From Ilyomonas sp965214235 (GTDB taxonomy: Bacteria; Bacteroidota; Bacteroidia; Chitinophagales; Chitinophagaceae): DNA of 64,000 bases. The stretch spans positions 1 to 64,000 of the forward strand of contig CBDCBH010000002.1 of NCBI GenBank assembly GCA_965214235.1, given 5' to 3'. The notes below the pieces were generated by a model. That model saw nothing but the letters and a program-made list of their open reading frames with translations. It was not told the DNA's origin and searched no databases. Position numbers and translations under genes: made by a program. Below are positions 52,258 through 61,110 of the stretch, piece by piece; the first letter of the stretch is position 1; the number at the start of each line of letters is the position of its first letter.

Positions 52258-52535
52258 TTATACATATTGTCCTTTGTAACCATTTTTCTGAAAAGCTTTT
52301 ATAATGTTATCATCTCTGGCATCCTTAAAATTTCCTTTTTCAGTTATTGCTTTCCATTCTTCCACCAAATCGCTGGCAGATAACTGTATGTACAAACTTT
52401 TGAGTTTTTCTTCTTCCTTTTGTTTCGGAGTTTATCTACTATCTGCGCGAAAGTATAAGGCTGTTGTGTGGTTTGGATGTTTGTCTGTTTGATTAAAGTT
52501 ACGGGTTGATTTTGAGTAAAAACTTTAATCGTCAT
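52258..52535 (-). pseudogene. Small protein gene, frameshifted, downstream of the KAP remnant
   Basis: ATG 52535 (MTIKVFTQNQPVTLIKQ) overlaps the 3' end of the KAP gene by a few bases. The frame runs to KLRNKRKKK, then a single missing base near 52425 is needed to continue as KQKEEEKLKSLYIQL, ASDLVEEWKAITEKGNF and finally NGYKGQYV with stop at 52258. Reading it as one gene gives about 92 residues with a coiled-coil-like start of the second part. No function is recognised. It may be a partner of the upstream NTPase. Confidence 0.5.
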
Positions 52536-53911
52536 ATCCTGACTCAACTGGTATTGCTTTAAAAAAGCTTAATGGAACGCCTGATTGTCTGTATTCATCG
52601 TTTGTTAGTAAAGCTTCATAAAAGCTTAGAAACTCATCTTTGTATTTAGAACCACCTTTATACCTTTTTAATAACCAGATAAATATTTCGTTCGTTTTAA
52701 ATAAAAGCTTTATAACTTCAGCATCTACAAAATATCTTTTATCATAAATTGGTGCTAAGCGAATAGCGTAACGAATAAACCTATCAATATCACTTGTTAA
52801 AACGAATCTTCTCATCAGCTTCTTTGCTTCCTTGTTTTTCAAGTAGCTTATTGTAGAAGTAACAAATGGAGTTGGATTTTCAATCCGTACTTCACAACTT
52901 TGAAAATGAAACCAAAGATCCAAATTTAGTTTTTCGCTTTGTTTTAAAGCATTGTGGAAGTTGTCGAATAAAATTTTACTTATTTCTTCGGGTAATAAAA
53001 TGCCATTCAACTGGTAGTAACCGTCATGCAATAAAGAGCTTACAAATTCATTTGTATATCTGTATTGAATACTGTCCGTTTCCAATAATGGAAGTAAAAA
53101 GTTTTTAAGTTCATTTTTGTTATTCGCATAAAATCTCAAACTATTATTGCTGCCTAATACTTGTGAAAGTTCAGGACCACTATAGCGGATAAAATCCTTA
53201 ACACGCATTTCCTTTTTTGGATTTGGCAGATTAGTAAAATGAAAATTGCCCGGATAACTTTTTCAAAATCTTCTTTACTATCAAATTCAGTGATCTCCTC
53301 AAATCGTTCTGATACATCCTGTATTAAATTTCCATCTTTTACCAGTTCAGTTATTTTATTATTGAACTCATTCGAAGGTAATGCTCTGAATTTACTAAAC
53401 TGAACTTCAGAAAGCCTGCCTTCAATTCCTAATGTAAAATACCTATTAAACATAGAAGGCTTTGTTACTGCCAAATGAGAATCGATAACTTTTTTAGTTG
53501 TTTGATTAGGAATATCTCTCTGAGGAAATAATGCATTTAAAGAACGTACAACAGTTTCTACATCTGTATCGCTCAGTTTATAAATATCCTTTTGATTGGT
53601 AAGATAACTTTCTAAAAAGGAAACTTTTGTGTCTTTATCACTTTCATCTTTTTTATAATTCAGTGAATAATGATAACTTTCAATACCACTACTTCTGCTC
53701 ATTCGATTAATAAAAAATAGAGTATGGGTTTTATAAATCTGAATAAAAATTTCAGGGTGCTTATATCGAATCAGTTCTAAATTATAGAAGTCATGAAAAC
53801 ATATCTCATCCTTTACAAATTCATAAATCAGCTTAAAAGAATTTACAAAACGTATTACGTCTCTAACATTTGAGATGAATGTTGAGGTTAGGTTAATTTG
53901 GTTTCTTACTA
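52525..53911 (-). pseudogene. C-terminal remnant of a KAP-family P-loop NTPase
   Basis: The frame is open from the edge of the insertion sequence: NQINLTSTFISNVRDVIRF and DFYNLELIRYKHPEIF resemble the segment of KAP NTPases that follows the ATPase core. The Walker A and B region is missing, and nothing like it lies on the other side of the IS element. A frameshift near 53210-53260 (AIFILLICQIQKRKC instead of continuing into MRVKDFIRYSG) breaks the rest. KAP proteins are membrane-associated NTPases, some found in phage-defence loci. The gene seems inactive. Confidence 0.7.
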
Positions 53912-53925
53912 GGTTGTGTTGACAT

Positions 53926-54351
53926 CTATAGATTTAGGTTGATAAAAGTGGCAGCCAGCAAAGAAAGTGAGAGGAAGGAAAGAGTCGTTTTTTCATAGCG
54001 TGTAGCGATTTTACGATACTGTTTGAGTTTGTTAATTGTCCGTTCAATGACGTTTCTTTGTTTATAAGCGATGTAGTCCATATCTCTTTGCTGTAACCGG
54101 CTTCTCTTTGGTGGTATGACAGCCTCAATGCCTTCACTGTCCAGATAATGCAGAAGCCAGTCTGCATCGTATGCTTTGTCGGCTATTACTCTTTCCGGCT
54201 TCATTGCCCCCATCAGATCCAAAGACGCTTTTACATCTGCCCTTTGTCCGCCTGTTAGTACCATCGCTTTAATTCTTCCCTTCTCATCTGTGCTTAAGTG
54301 AATCTTTGTTGTCAGTCCACCTCTCGACCTGCCAATTGCCTGATCATCCAC
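53926..54351 (-). CDS. IS5-family transposase, second frame
   Basis: The 141-residue product has the second Asp of the DDE triad in ADKAYDADWL and the Glu in QRNVIERTINKLKQYRKIATRY. It follows the first frame across an A7 run; relative to that frame it is shifted by +1 (or -2). The fused product requires frameshifting or slippage at this run. Confidence 0.85.
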   Translation of the reverse strand: MDDQAIGRSRGGLTTKIHLSTDEKGRIKAMVLTGGQRADVKASLDLMGAMKPERVIADKAYDADWLLHYLDSEGIEAVIPPKRSRLQQRDMDYIAYKQRNVIERTINKLKQYRKIATRYEKTTLSFLSLSLLAATFINLNL

Positions 54352-54364
54352 TTTGCCTGTTTCC

Positions 54365-54691
54365 TTATTTTTTTAAAGCACCGGCTGCATGCTGGTGTAC
54401 TCTAACAGCGGTTGAGTCAATGAGCAGCGTTTTGACATCTTTGTCTGCCAAGTCTTTGAATATCTTTTGCCATATACCTGCCTTAGCCCATCTTCTGAAA
54501 CGCACATAAACCGTGTTCCAGTTGCCGAACCGCTCCGGCAGGTCCCGCCAGGGAATGCCGCATTTGGCTACATACATGACTGCATTAATAAACAAACGGT
54601 TATCAGTCATTCTGCCCTGATAACCGGGCTGGCAAGGCAGCTTCTCTTTAATCGCTTCCCATTGCTCTTCACTTATCTCATAACGTCTCAT
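54365..54691 (-). CDS. IS5-family transposase, first frame
   Basis: The 108-residue product starts MRRYEISEEQWEAIKEKLP and contains the DNA-binding and first catalytic part: GIPWRDLPERFGNWNTVY and LLIDSTAVRVHQHAAG with the first Asp. It ends in GALKK at an A7 run, TTAAAAAAATAA, which is a likely slippery site. Confidence 0.87.
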   Translation of the reverse strand: MRRYEISEEQWEAIKEKLPCQPGYQGRMTDNRLFINAVMYVAKCGIPWRDLPERFGNWNTVYVRFRRWAKAGIWQKIFKDLADKDVKTLLIDSTAVRVHQHAAGALKK

Positions 54692-54874
54692 CCGCTCGTT
54701 TCTTTCTCCTCCTAAACAACTGTACCAATTCTATCATTACCTTCAGATGTCAACACGCTCTACAATAATATAAATGCTTTACTTAAAATGCGATGAATGA
54801 ATATGAACGCAGCACTAATAAAACATTTCTTTTCTTCTTCTATGGCAAAAGAAAAAACTTTCCTATTTTCAGGC

Positions 54875-55477
54875 ATGAAAAAAAAGGCATTGTTTGTTAT
54901 TGTGTGTTCGTTGTCTTTTGTTGCCTGTAAAAAAAACAACTCCATGCCGCCTTATCATAACAGCCAGTTGTTTCCACTAACATCAGGCAACGAATGGGTG
55001 TATGCCGACAGCTTTTTTGATGTTACCGGTACTTATTCCGGCTTAGATACTTTTCATTTAAAATCGGCAGCGACCCTTGTTCATAATAACCATATTTACA
55101 CACCGATAACCGACCAATTTGATGAGGCGGTATTTACAGTGCGCTCTGATGATTCATCTGTATTTGTATGGAAGCCGGCAGGCGAAGCGCTCATGTTTAG
55201 CCTGCCATTGCCAGCTACTGTTCCTTATATGAACAACTCCTATTCCGGCGATACTTTAAATTCAAAAATTTATACCGATAAAATTAAAACAATTGGTTAT
55301 CCATCTTATAGAATCGTGATAAAACAAGATGATGGCTTGTGGTATCATTATGTACAGGATGAGTATTTTTTTAGTATTGGCATTGGCATTATTAAAGGAA
55401 ATACAAAATGGAAAAACAATAATGGCGATGTATATACTTCCGACTCTTATACGCTTACTTATTATTATGTAAAATAG
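54875..55477 (+). CDS. Lipoprotein of unknown function
   Basis: The 200-residue protein has the lipobox VCSLSFVACKKN (Cys about 18 from ATG 54875). The mature part, from about residue 30, starts HNSQLFPLTSGNEWVYADSF, a common phrase of small Bacteroidota lipoproteins with a beta-rich fold. A longer form from 54797 adds 26 residues without a signal role. No function is recognised. A dispersed motif copy lies about 45 bases after the stop. Confidence 0.7.
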   Translation: MKKKALFVIVCSLSFVACKKNNSMPPYHNSQLFPLTSGNEWVYADSFFDVTGTYSGLDTFHLKSAATLVHNNHIYTPITDQFDEAVFTVRSDDSSVFVWKPAGEALMFSLPLPATVPYMNNSYSGDTLNSKIYTDKIKTIGYPSYRIVIKQDDGLWYHYVQDEYFFSIGIGIIKGNTKWKNNNGDVYTSDSYTLTYYYVK

Positions 55478-55521
55478 CAAGGCTTTTACACTTTTAAAAG
55501 TCTTCTGCGCAGTTTGCAATG

Positions 55522-55539
55522 TGCAATAAAAACAAACCT
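55522..55539 (+). repeat. Dispersed motif GCARTAAAAACAAA, copy 9
   Basis: TGCAATAAAAACAAACCT lies 45 bases downstream of the lipoprotein gene. Confidence 0.55.
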
Positions 55540-55775
55540 CTGTTCGGCAAAACCAGCTTCTTGTGCAGGTATAATTTATCTTCAACATAACTTCAAAAGC
55601 CATTCAATTCGATAACAAAATTTTCAATAGCCTGTAAGTAAACAATCTAAATCAATCTGCTTGCAATAACCATAAACAAAATAATGAAGTAAATAAAAAA
55701 GAGAATTTTTGGGAACATCTTATTGCACTATCGCCGCGCCAATCTTACCGTATCTTTATCAAACAAAATGTACTT

Positions 55776-56462
55776 ATGAAACAACTTGGTATCCTTTCTC
55801 TTTTTTTATTCATACTTGTTTTACAAACATCAGCGCAAATTAATTACACGCGGCATCCCGATACTAAACAACAAGGCTGGGCTGATTTGTTTAACAGCAG
55901 CCTTAGCAACGCTGGTAATACGGGTAATGTTTGGAGCGTTAGTAACGGTGTAATTACAGCCAGTAAAGATGCGCCGCTGTGGAGCGAAAAAGAGTATGAT
56001 AATTTTATGCTTGACCTGCAATTTAAAAATGCCGATGGCACTAACAGCGGTGTAGTTGTACATACTTCTGATACCGCGAACTGGATACCGCATTCGGTAG
56101 AAATACAAATTGCAGATGATTACTCAGAAGAATGGAGCAAGGCGCCCGCTAACTGGCAATGCGCTGCTGTTTTCGGGCATAAAGCAGCAACTAAACGCAC
56201 AGTAAAAAAGCCCGGCGAGTGGAACCATCTTACCATTACCTGCGTAGGCAAAAAGATATGGATTGTGCTGAATGATGAATTGGTAAACGAGTTTGATATG
56301 AACCTCTATACATCAGTAAAAACAAACCCCGATGGCAGCGAAATACCAAAGTGGTTAAGCAACCCGTTAGCCACGTTGCCTTTGCACGGCTACATTGGTT
56401 TTCAGGGCGAACATGCGGCTGCACCTATTTATTTCAGGGATATTAAAATAAAGAAACTGTAA
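55776..56462 (+). CDS. Secreted DUF1080 (3-keto-disaccharide hydrolase-like) protein
   Basis: The 228-residue protein has a signal peptide (SLFLFILVLQTSAQ). WADLFNSSLSNAG, WSVSNGVITA, SGVVVHTS and PGEWNHLTITCVGK follow, and the C-terminus GYIGFQGEHAAAPIYFRDIKI is typical of DUF1080 (a LamG-like beta-sandwich). Members hydrolyse 3-keto-glycosides or bind carbohydrate. It is complete and not in an operon here. Its specific reaction is inferred from the family. Confidence 0.88.
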   Translation: MKQLGILSLFLFILVLQTSAQINYTRHPDTKQQGWADLFNSSLSNAGNTGNVWSVSNGVITASKDAPLWSEKEYDNFMLDLQFKNADGTNSGVVVHTSDTANWIPHSVEIQIADDYSEEWSKAPANWQCAAVFGHKAATKRTVKKPGEWNHLTITCVGKKIWIVLNDELVNEFDMNLYTSVKTNPDGSEIPKWLSNPLATLPLHGYIGFQGEHAAAPIYFRDIKIKKL

Positions 56463-56558
56463 TTGTTTTGCTAAGCGGGCAATCAATAACCTGTAGTGTA
56501 CCCAATTGAAATTTGGTAACTATATAGACTGTGAATGGCTCATTCAATTAGAACTATA

Positions 56559-57143
56559 TTATTTATGTGTTTGATGTAAGGTATCCATTCTAAATATCCA
56601 AAGACTGTTTATCTTTAATAATACTAATACTAAAATTACTAAGACAGTTCCTATTGCTGCAATTGTGTTTATGAATCTTTGTGCCTTAACATTATTTTTG
56701 AATACTTTTTCAATCGCTGTATATATTATTAATCCAATTATTCCACCTAAAGTATTCGTAATTATATCTGTAATATCAGAAGCCCCAAGTCTTAAAATAA
56801 ATTGAAGCCCTTCAATCATTAAACTTATTAAGAAAAATAAGAAAAGTTTTTTTCCAAAGCTCCATTGTTTAAATAATACTCCTGCATATAAACCAAGTGG
56901 TACGAAAATCATTATATTCAAAATAATTTCGCCAAAATCAGCTTTACCATTTAAGATTAAAGGTTCACTAAAAGGAATTAAGTTTATACTTCTTGTTTTT
57001 CCCATATAAGAAAAATGTACACCTAATTTGAATAGTAAAATCCAAAATAATGCAATCAAATAAATTGTAAATAATACATAAGTCAACTTGTTTGTTATAT
57101 TATTATGTTTCCCCTTGTTCCCCCGATATTTTTGCGCGTCCAT
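56559..57143 (-). CDS. VanZ family membrane protein
   Basis: The 194-residue protein has four or five hydrophobic helices. INLIPFSEPL, NIMIFVPLGLYAGVLF, IEGLQFILRLGASDITDIITNTLGGIIG (in pieces) match the VanZ-like pattern including the conserved E-Q and D-D residues. VanZ relatives affect glycopeptide tolerance in some hosts, but most are uncharacterised. Base composition here is more A+T-rich than the neighbours. It is followed, and preceded, by gene-poor sequence. Confidence 0.87.
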   Translation of the reverse strand: MDAQKYRGNKGKHNNITNKLTYVLFTIYLIALFWILLFKLGVHFSYMGKTRSINLIPFSEPLILNGKADFGEIILNIMIFVPLGLYAGVLFKQWSFGKKLFLFFLISLMIEGLQFILRLGASDITDIITNTLGGIIGLIIYTAIEKVFKNNVKAQRFINTIAAIGTVLVILVLVLLKINSLWIFRMDTLHQTHK

Positions 57144-57504
57144 GTCTTATTGTTATGATTGTATAAAAATTTACTATCAGAATTTTTTACTGTTGAGTAT
57201 AAAATTCAAACTGAGACATTATCCAATAACCATGTTGTAATTTTGTTTGACCAGTTTGTAATATTTTGCTTTGTTTTTACAGAGAAAAAATAAGGCAGAA
57301 CAAGGCTATGAAAACCGTTTGTTTATACAGCCGCTATTCAGTATTGTGATAATAATTATTATTTTTTTGTGATAGTAAGATTATAGAATGCAGCACAGCT
57401 TTATCAACGCTGATGTTGCTTTATTGTTGGAGATAGTTTTTTATTGATGATGTACATTTTCGCTTTCATAGCCAAAGCTCATCATTCCAAACAACAATCA
57501 ACCC
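57144..57504. other. 361-base gene-free stretch
   Basis: A+T-rich sequence between VanZ and the GH3 gene. I see no repeat family member, RNA gene or convincing promoter in it. Confidence 0.5.
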
Positions 57505-59679
57505 TTATTTTCCTCCGCTTATGCTGATTGTATCCGTTGCCTTAATATCTGCTGATGAGGTGCCTGCCAGCAGTTTATAATCACCCGGTTCTACCACCCA
57601 TTTCTTTTGAGCTTCATCATAATAAGCCAGGTCTGTAACAGGTATAGTCAAATTTACGCTGGCAGTTTTTCCGGCTGGCACCATCACTTTTGTAAATGCT
57701 TTCAATTCCTTTTCTGCCCGCTCAACTTTTGAATTGGGTTTGCTTACATACAATTCAACCGTTTCTTTACCGGCATATTGTCCTGTATTTTTAATTGTGA
57801 TGGTAGTGGTTATTGTTTCGCCGGTTGTATATATTTTTTTAGATGTATGCAAAGCTGAATAATCAAAGCTGGTGTACGACAACCCATAACCGAAAGGATA
57901 AAGCGGAGCAATCTTTTTGGTATCGTACCAGCGGTATCCTACCAAAATGCCTTCTTTGTACGTGGTAGTCAGGTTTTCGCCGGGGAAAGTATGCAAGTAT
58001 TGGGCCGGCGTTTCTTCCAAAGCAACAGGAAACGTGAACGGCAATTTACCGGATGGATTTACTTTGCCCATTAGCACATCGGCCAAAGCATTACCGCCTT
58101 CGGAGCCGTTGTACCACGACCATACAATGGTGTGGTTGTTCTTTTTTATTTTATTAATATCGTAGGGCGCACCGCCAATCACAACCACAATTGTATTCGG
58201 GTTAGCAGCTGTAACCGCATCTGCTAAGGCTTGCTCACCATACGGAAGACTCAAATCTTTACGGTCCCAGCTTTCGCTTTCATAATCGCGGTTACCACCA
58301 ATAAATAATATAGCAACATCACTGCTTTTTGCTGTGTTTACCGCCTCTTGTATGAGGGCTGTATCCGGTTTGTTCACATCAACGGTATCATTCCTTCTGT
58401 TTCCTCTGCGAACTTTGTAACCTTGCGCAAACCGGATGGTTATATTTTTCGGTAATTTATTTTGCAGTCCCTGCAATGCTGTTACTTCATATCTTGCTTT
58501 TACGCCCGCGCCAAAACCTCCTAAATGAAAAGTACGTGTAGCATTATCGCCAATTATGGCAATGCTTTTCATATCGCTAACTTTTAAAGGCAGCAAGTGC
58601 TTTTCATTTTTCAGCAACACAATTGCCTCCGATGCCACATCATACACCGTTTTGCTGTGTTCGGGTGTATTGACAGATCCGGCCGGGCGGTTATCGCTCA
58701 TTGATGTTTTGGATAGCACCCACAAAATGCGGCGTACTTTATCATCAATAGTTTTTTCGCTCACCCTACCGGCTTTTACAGAATCCAGTAACGGGTTGGC
58801 AAAATAATAGTTTTCGTAAGGAGGATTTGATCCCATTTCCACGTCCAATCCGTTGTTAGCAGCGTTTACTGTACCATGTGTACCGCCCCAGTCGGAAATC
58901 ACAAAACCTTTAAAGTTCCATTCGCCTTTTAAAATCGTATCCAGCAGGTAAGCGTTTTCGGAGCAATACTGCCCACGTACTTTGTTGTAAGCCGACATGA
59001 TAGTCCAGGCATTTCCTTTTTCTATCGAAGCCTTAAATGCCGGTAAATAAATTTCACGCATAGCCCGTTCGCTTACTTCAACGTTAACACGTCCGCGTTC
59101 TGTTTCCTGGTTGTTTAGTGCATAATGTTTTACACAGGCAGCCACATGCTGGCTTTGCATACCTTGTACAGTTGCTACTGCCAGTTGTGCATTTAAAAAC
59201 GGGTCTTCCGAATAATACTCGTAAGTACGACCGTTAACAGGAATGCGGGTAATATTAAACGCAGGTGCCAGCATTACATCTTTGCCACGAGCCCGTGCCT
59301 CTTCGCCCATAGCAATGCCAAAGCGGTTTGCCAGTTCGGGGTTCCAGGTAGCCGCCAGTGCCGAGCCATTGGGAAAAAAAGTTGCTGAATCGGTGGTGAG
59401 GTTTGCGGATGCCCATCCGCCGCTGGCACTTAAATCTTCCCGTACACCCAAAGGACCATCATCGGTAGATAAGCCAGGAATACTGAGCCGAGGAACGCCC
59501 GCCGTTGTAAAAATGCCGTTGGCGTGGAGCATCGAAATCTTTTCTTCCAGCGTCATTTTTTTTATTAACCCATCAATCTTAGCTTCTGTGGAAGCATTGT
59601 TACCTTGTGCGGCAGCAATTGTGATGGCAGAGCATACTATGGCAATAGCAATAAAAACGCGGGTAAGTTCTTTTTTCAT
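57505..59679 (-). CDS. bglX: Glycoside hydrolase family 3 beta-glucosidase
   Basis: The 724-residue secreted enzyme has a signal peptide ending ITIAAAQ. The N-terminal TIM-barrel domain (to about residue 330) includes STDDGPLGVRED and FVISDWGGTHGT, in which Asp is the nucleophile. The second domain (about 350-560) includes GDNATRTFHLGGFGAG. A fibronectin III-like domain follows from about residue 620 (GKETVELYVSKPNSKVERAEKE, in part). It would remove terminal beta-glucose from oligosaccharides. The acid/base residue was not pinned down. Confidence 0.92.
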   Translation of the reverse strand: MKKELTRVFIAIAIVCSAITIAAAQGNNASTEAKIDGLIKKMTLEEKISMLHANGIFTTAGVPRLSIPGLSTDDGPLGVREDLSASGGWASANLTTDSATFFPNGSALAATWNPELANRFGIAMGEEARARGKDVMLAPAFNITRIPVNGRTYEYYSEDPFLNAQLAVATVQGMQSQHVAACVKHYALNNQETERGRVNVEVSERAMREIYLPAFKASIEKGNAWTIMSAYNKVRGQYCSENAYLLDTILKGEWNFKGFVISDWGGTHGTVNAANNGLDVEMGSNPPYENYYFANPLLDSVKAGRVSEKTIDDKVRRILWVLSKTSMSDNRPAGSVNTPEHSKTVYDVASEAIVLLKNEKHLLPLKVSDMKSIAIIGDNATRTFHLGGFGAGVKARYEVTALQGLQNKLPKNITIRFAQGYKVRRGNRRNDTVDVNKPDTALIQEAVNTAKSSDVAILFIGGNRDYESESWDRKDLSLPYGEQALADAVTAANPNTIVVVIGGAPYDINKIKKNNHTIVWSWYNGSEGGNALADVLMGKVNPSGKLPFTFPVALEETPAQYLHTFPGENLTTTYKEGILVGYRWYDTKKIAPLYPFGYGLSYTSFDYSALHTSKKIYTTGETITTTITIKNTGQYAGKETVELYVSKPNSKVERAEKELKAFTKVMVPAGKTASVNLTIPVTDLAYYDEAQKKWVVEPGDYKLLAGTSSADIKATDTISISGGK

Positions 59680-59902
59680 AAGACAATATATACAAAATGA
59701 GATGAGGTTTTAAAGGTAGTAACATCTGCTTATTACAAGAGTAAGTTTTTTATGTACTATGATGAAACGCTTGTTATTAATAAGTAGTAAGTAAAGAAAT
59801 TTCACTGCCACAGCAGTGTTTGCGTAGCAAGGCTAATTTAAATTGGATTGATGCCCTGTAGATAAGGAAAACAAAAAGCTGACTTAAAAAGAATAACAGG
59901 AA

Positions 59903-59920
59903 GGGTTTGTTTTTATTGCA
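59903..59920 (-). repeat. Dispersed motif GCARTAAAAACAAA, copy 10
   Basis: GGGTTTGTTTTTATTGCA lies in the gap upstream of the GH3 gene. Confidence 0.55.
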
Positions 59921-60201
59921 AAATTTAAAAGAGGAAAAATATACATAAGCTCAATTCAGATGAATACACAGCTATGATAGAAAAATTGTGAGCAAAAAAA
60001 TAATAATAGCGTAATTAAATCCTGCTGTTTGGCAGAATCATCTTGTGTTCAGCAAAAGCAAAACTTTGTACCGCTGTAAACCTCTACCGTAATTATGCAG
60101 TGTATTCATCAACTTAATTCGATATCCATATTGGATGAAGTAAAACAAAACGTAGATGATTTATCTTCAATGAAATTCACCCAAATTAGTTCCATTAAAT
60201 C

Positions 60202-60218
60202 CAAGTAAAAACAAATCT
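60202..60218 (+). repeat. Dispersed motif GCARTAAAAACAAA, copy 11
   Basis: CAAGTAAAAACAAATCT lies in the same gap, downstream of the GlcG-like gene. Confidence 0.45.
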
Positions 60219-60334
60219 GCAATCATATTAATAGCATTCTTATACAGTATTCTTTGCTTCTTTTTGTTGGTATTTTCAATTGAACTTTATCTCCAAATAC
60301 GCACGTCACAGGTAAAAAAGAAGTAAAAAATAAC

Positions 60335-60733
60335 TTACAAAGCATCAGCTCCGGCTTCCGCTACTTTATGATCCTGGTTTACTTGTCCGCCACTTACTCC
60401 TACAGCGCCAATTATATTTTTTTGAGAATCTTTCAATAACACACCGCCAGGAAAAGAAATTAACCCTCCATTAGAAATTTCAATGCCGTACAAAGGTTCT
60501 CCGGGTTGAGACAGTTTACCTATGTCGCCACTGTTCATATCAAAATAATTGGCGGTTTGCGCTTTTTTAATGGCAATGTCTTTAGAGCCTAACCAGGCGC
60601 TGTTCATGCGTACAAATGCAACTAAGTTACCGCCTCTGTCAACAACAGCAATGTTCATAGGCACTTTAATATCCACAGCTTTTTCTTTGGCTGCAGCAAT
60701 AACTTTTTCGGCTTGTTCAAGTGTGATGTTCAT
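60335..60733 (-). CDS. GlcG/HbpS-like heme-binding family protein
   Basis: The 132-residue protein matches the GlcG/HbpS (DUF336) pattern: ITLEQAEKVIAAAKEKA, NIAVVDRGGNLVAFVRM, KDIAIKKAQTA and IIGAVGVSGGQVNQD near the C-terminus. Some members bind heme or act with two-component systems; others are associated with glycolate or propanediol genes. None of those lie nearby. It has no signal peptide, so is likely cytoplasmic. Function here is uncertain. Confidence 0.88.
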   Translation of the reverse strand: MNITLEQAEKVIAAAKEKAVDIKVPMNIAVVDRGGNLVAFVRMNSAWLGSKDIAIKKAQTANYFDMNSGDIGKLSQPGEPLYGIEISNGGLISFPGGVLLKDSQKNIIGAVGVSGGQVNQDHKVAEAGADAL

Positions 60734-61110
60734 AAGTAAGAAAATGTTAAGATGGTATAGATGCTAAAATAATGCCGTTGTACAAAAATTGCTGTTCGCC
60801 CTTGCGCCTTATTGGTAACTTCACTTACACGATGTTGCCATCTCATCATTACTTTTTTTTAAGATTTCAATATTTTATTTTCTGGTTGATATCTCATCCT
60901 GAATACTCGAGTAAAAACAAACCGGCTTCCTCATTCTGCAACAGATGCACTGGCTATTTCAGAGCTGCCTGTACCAACCCGGTATATCATCATTATAACG
61001 GCAGCGGTGCATGGAATAGGAACATGGTATGGCATTAGAATAATCGCTCGTTATATCATTTCACTAATTTATCTTTACTTCATTATTTATAAAAATCCAC
61101 CCAACAATTT
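60734..61110. other. 377-base gene-free stretch
   Basis: Contains one dispersed motif copy at 60909-60925. I see no supported gene or RNA, and no clear promoter of the consensus type. Confidence 0.5.
60909..60925 (+). repeat. Dispersed motif GCARTAAAAACAAA, copy 12
   Basis: GAGTAAAAACAAACCGG, in the gap upstream of the T9SS cargo gene. Confidence 0.5.

Larger units (their letters stand above)
53912..54760 (-). mobile_element. IS5-family (IS427-like) insertion sequence
   Basis: Inverted ends carry the shared core GTGTTGACATCT (53916-53927, and its reverse 54745-54756). TA lies next to both outer edges (53910-53911 and 54761-54762), consistent with a TA target duplication. The 849-base length and two overlapping-type frames suit the IS427 group. 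It borders the KAP remnant and has removed its N-terminal coding part. Confidence 0.85.
59680..60334. other. 655-base gene-free stretch
   Basis: The stretch between GH3 and the GlcG-like gene is A+T-rich and contains two copies of the dispersed 16-base motif (59903-59920, 60202-60218). I see no coding sequence with supporting features, and no RNA gene. Confidence 0.6.
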
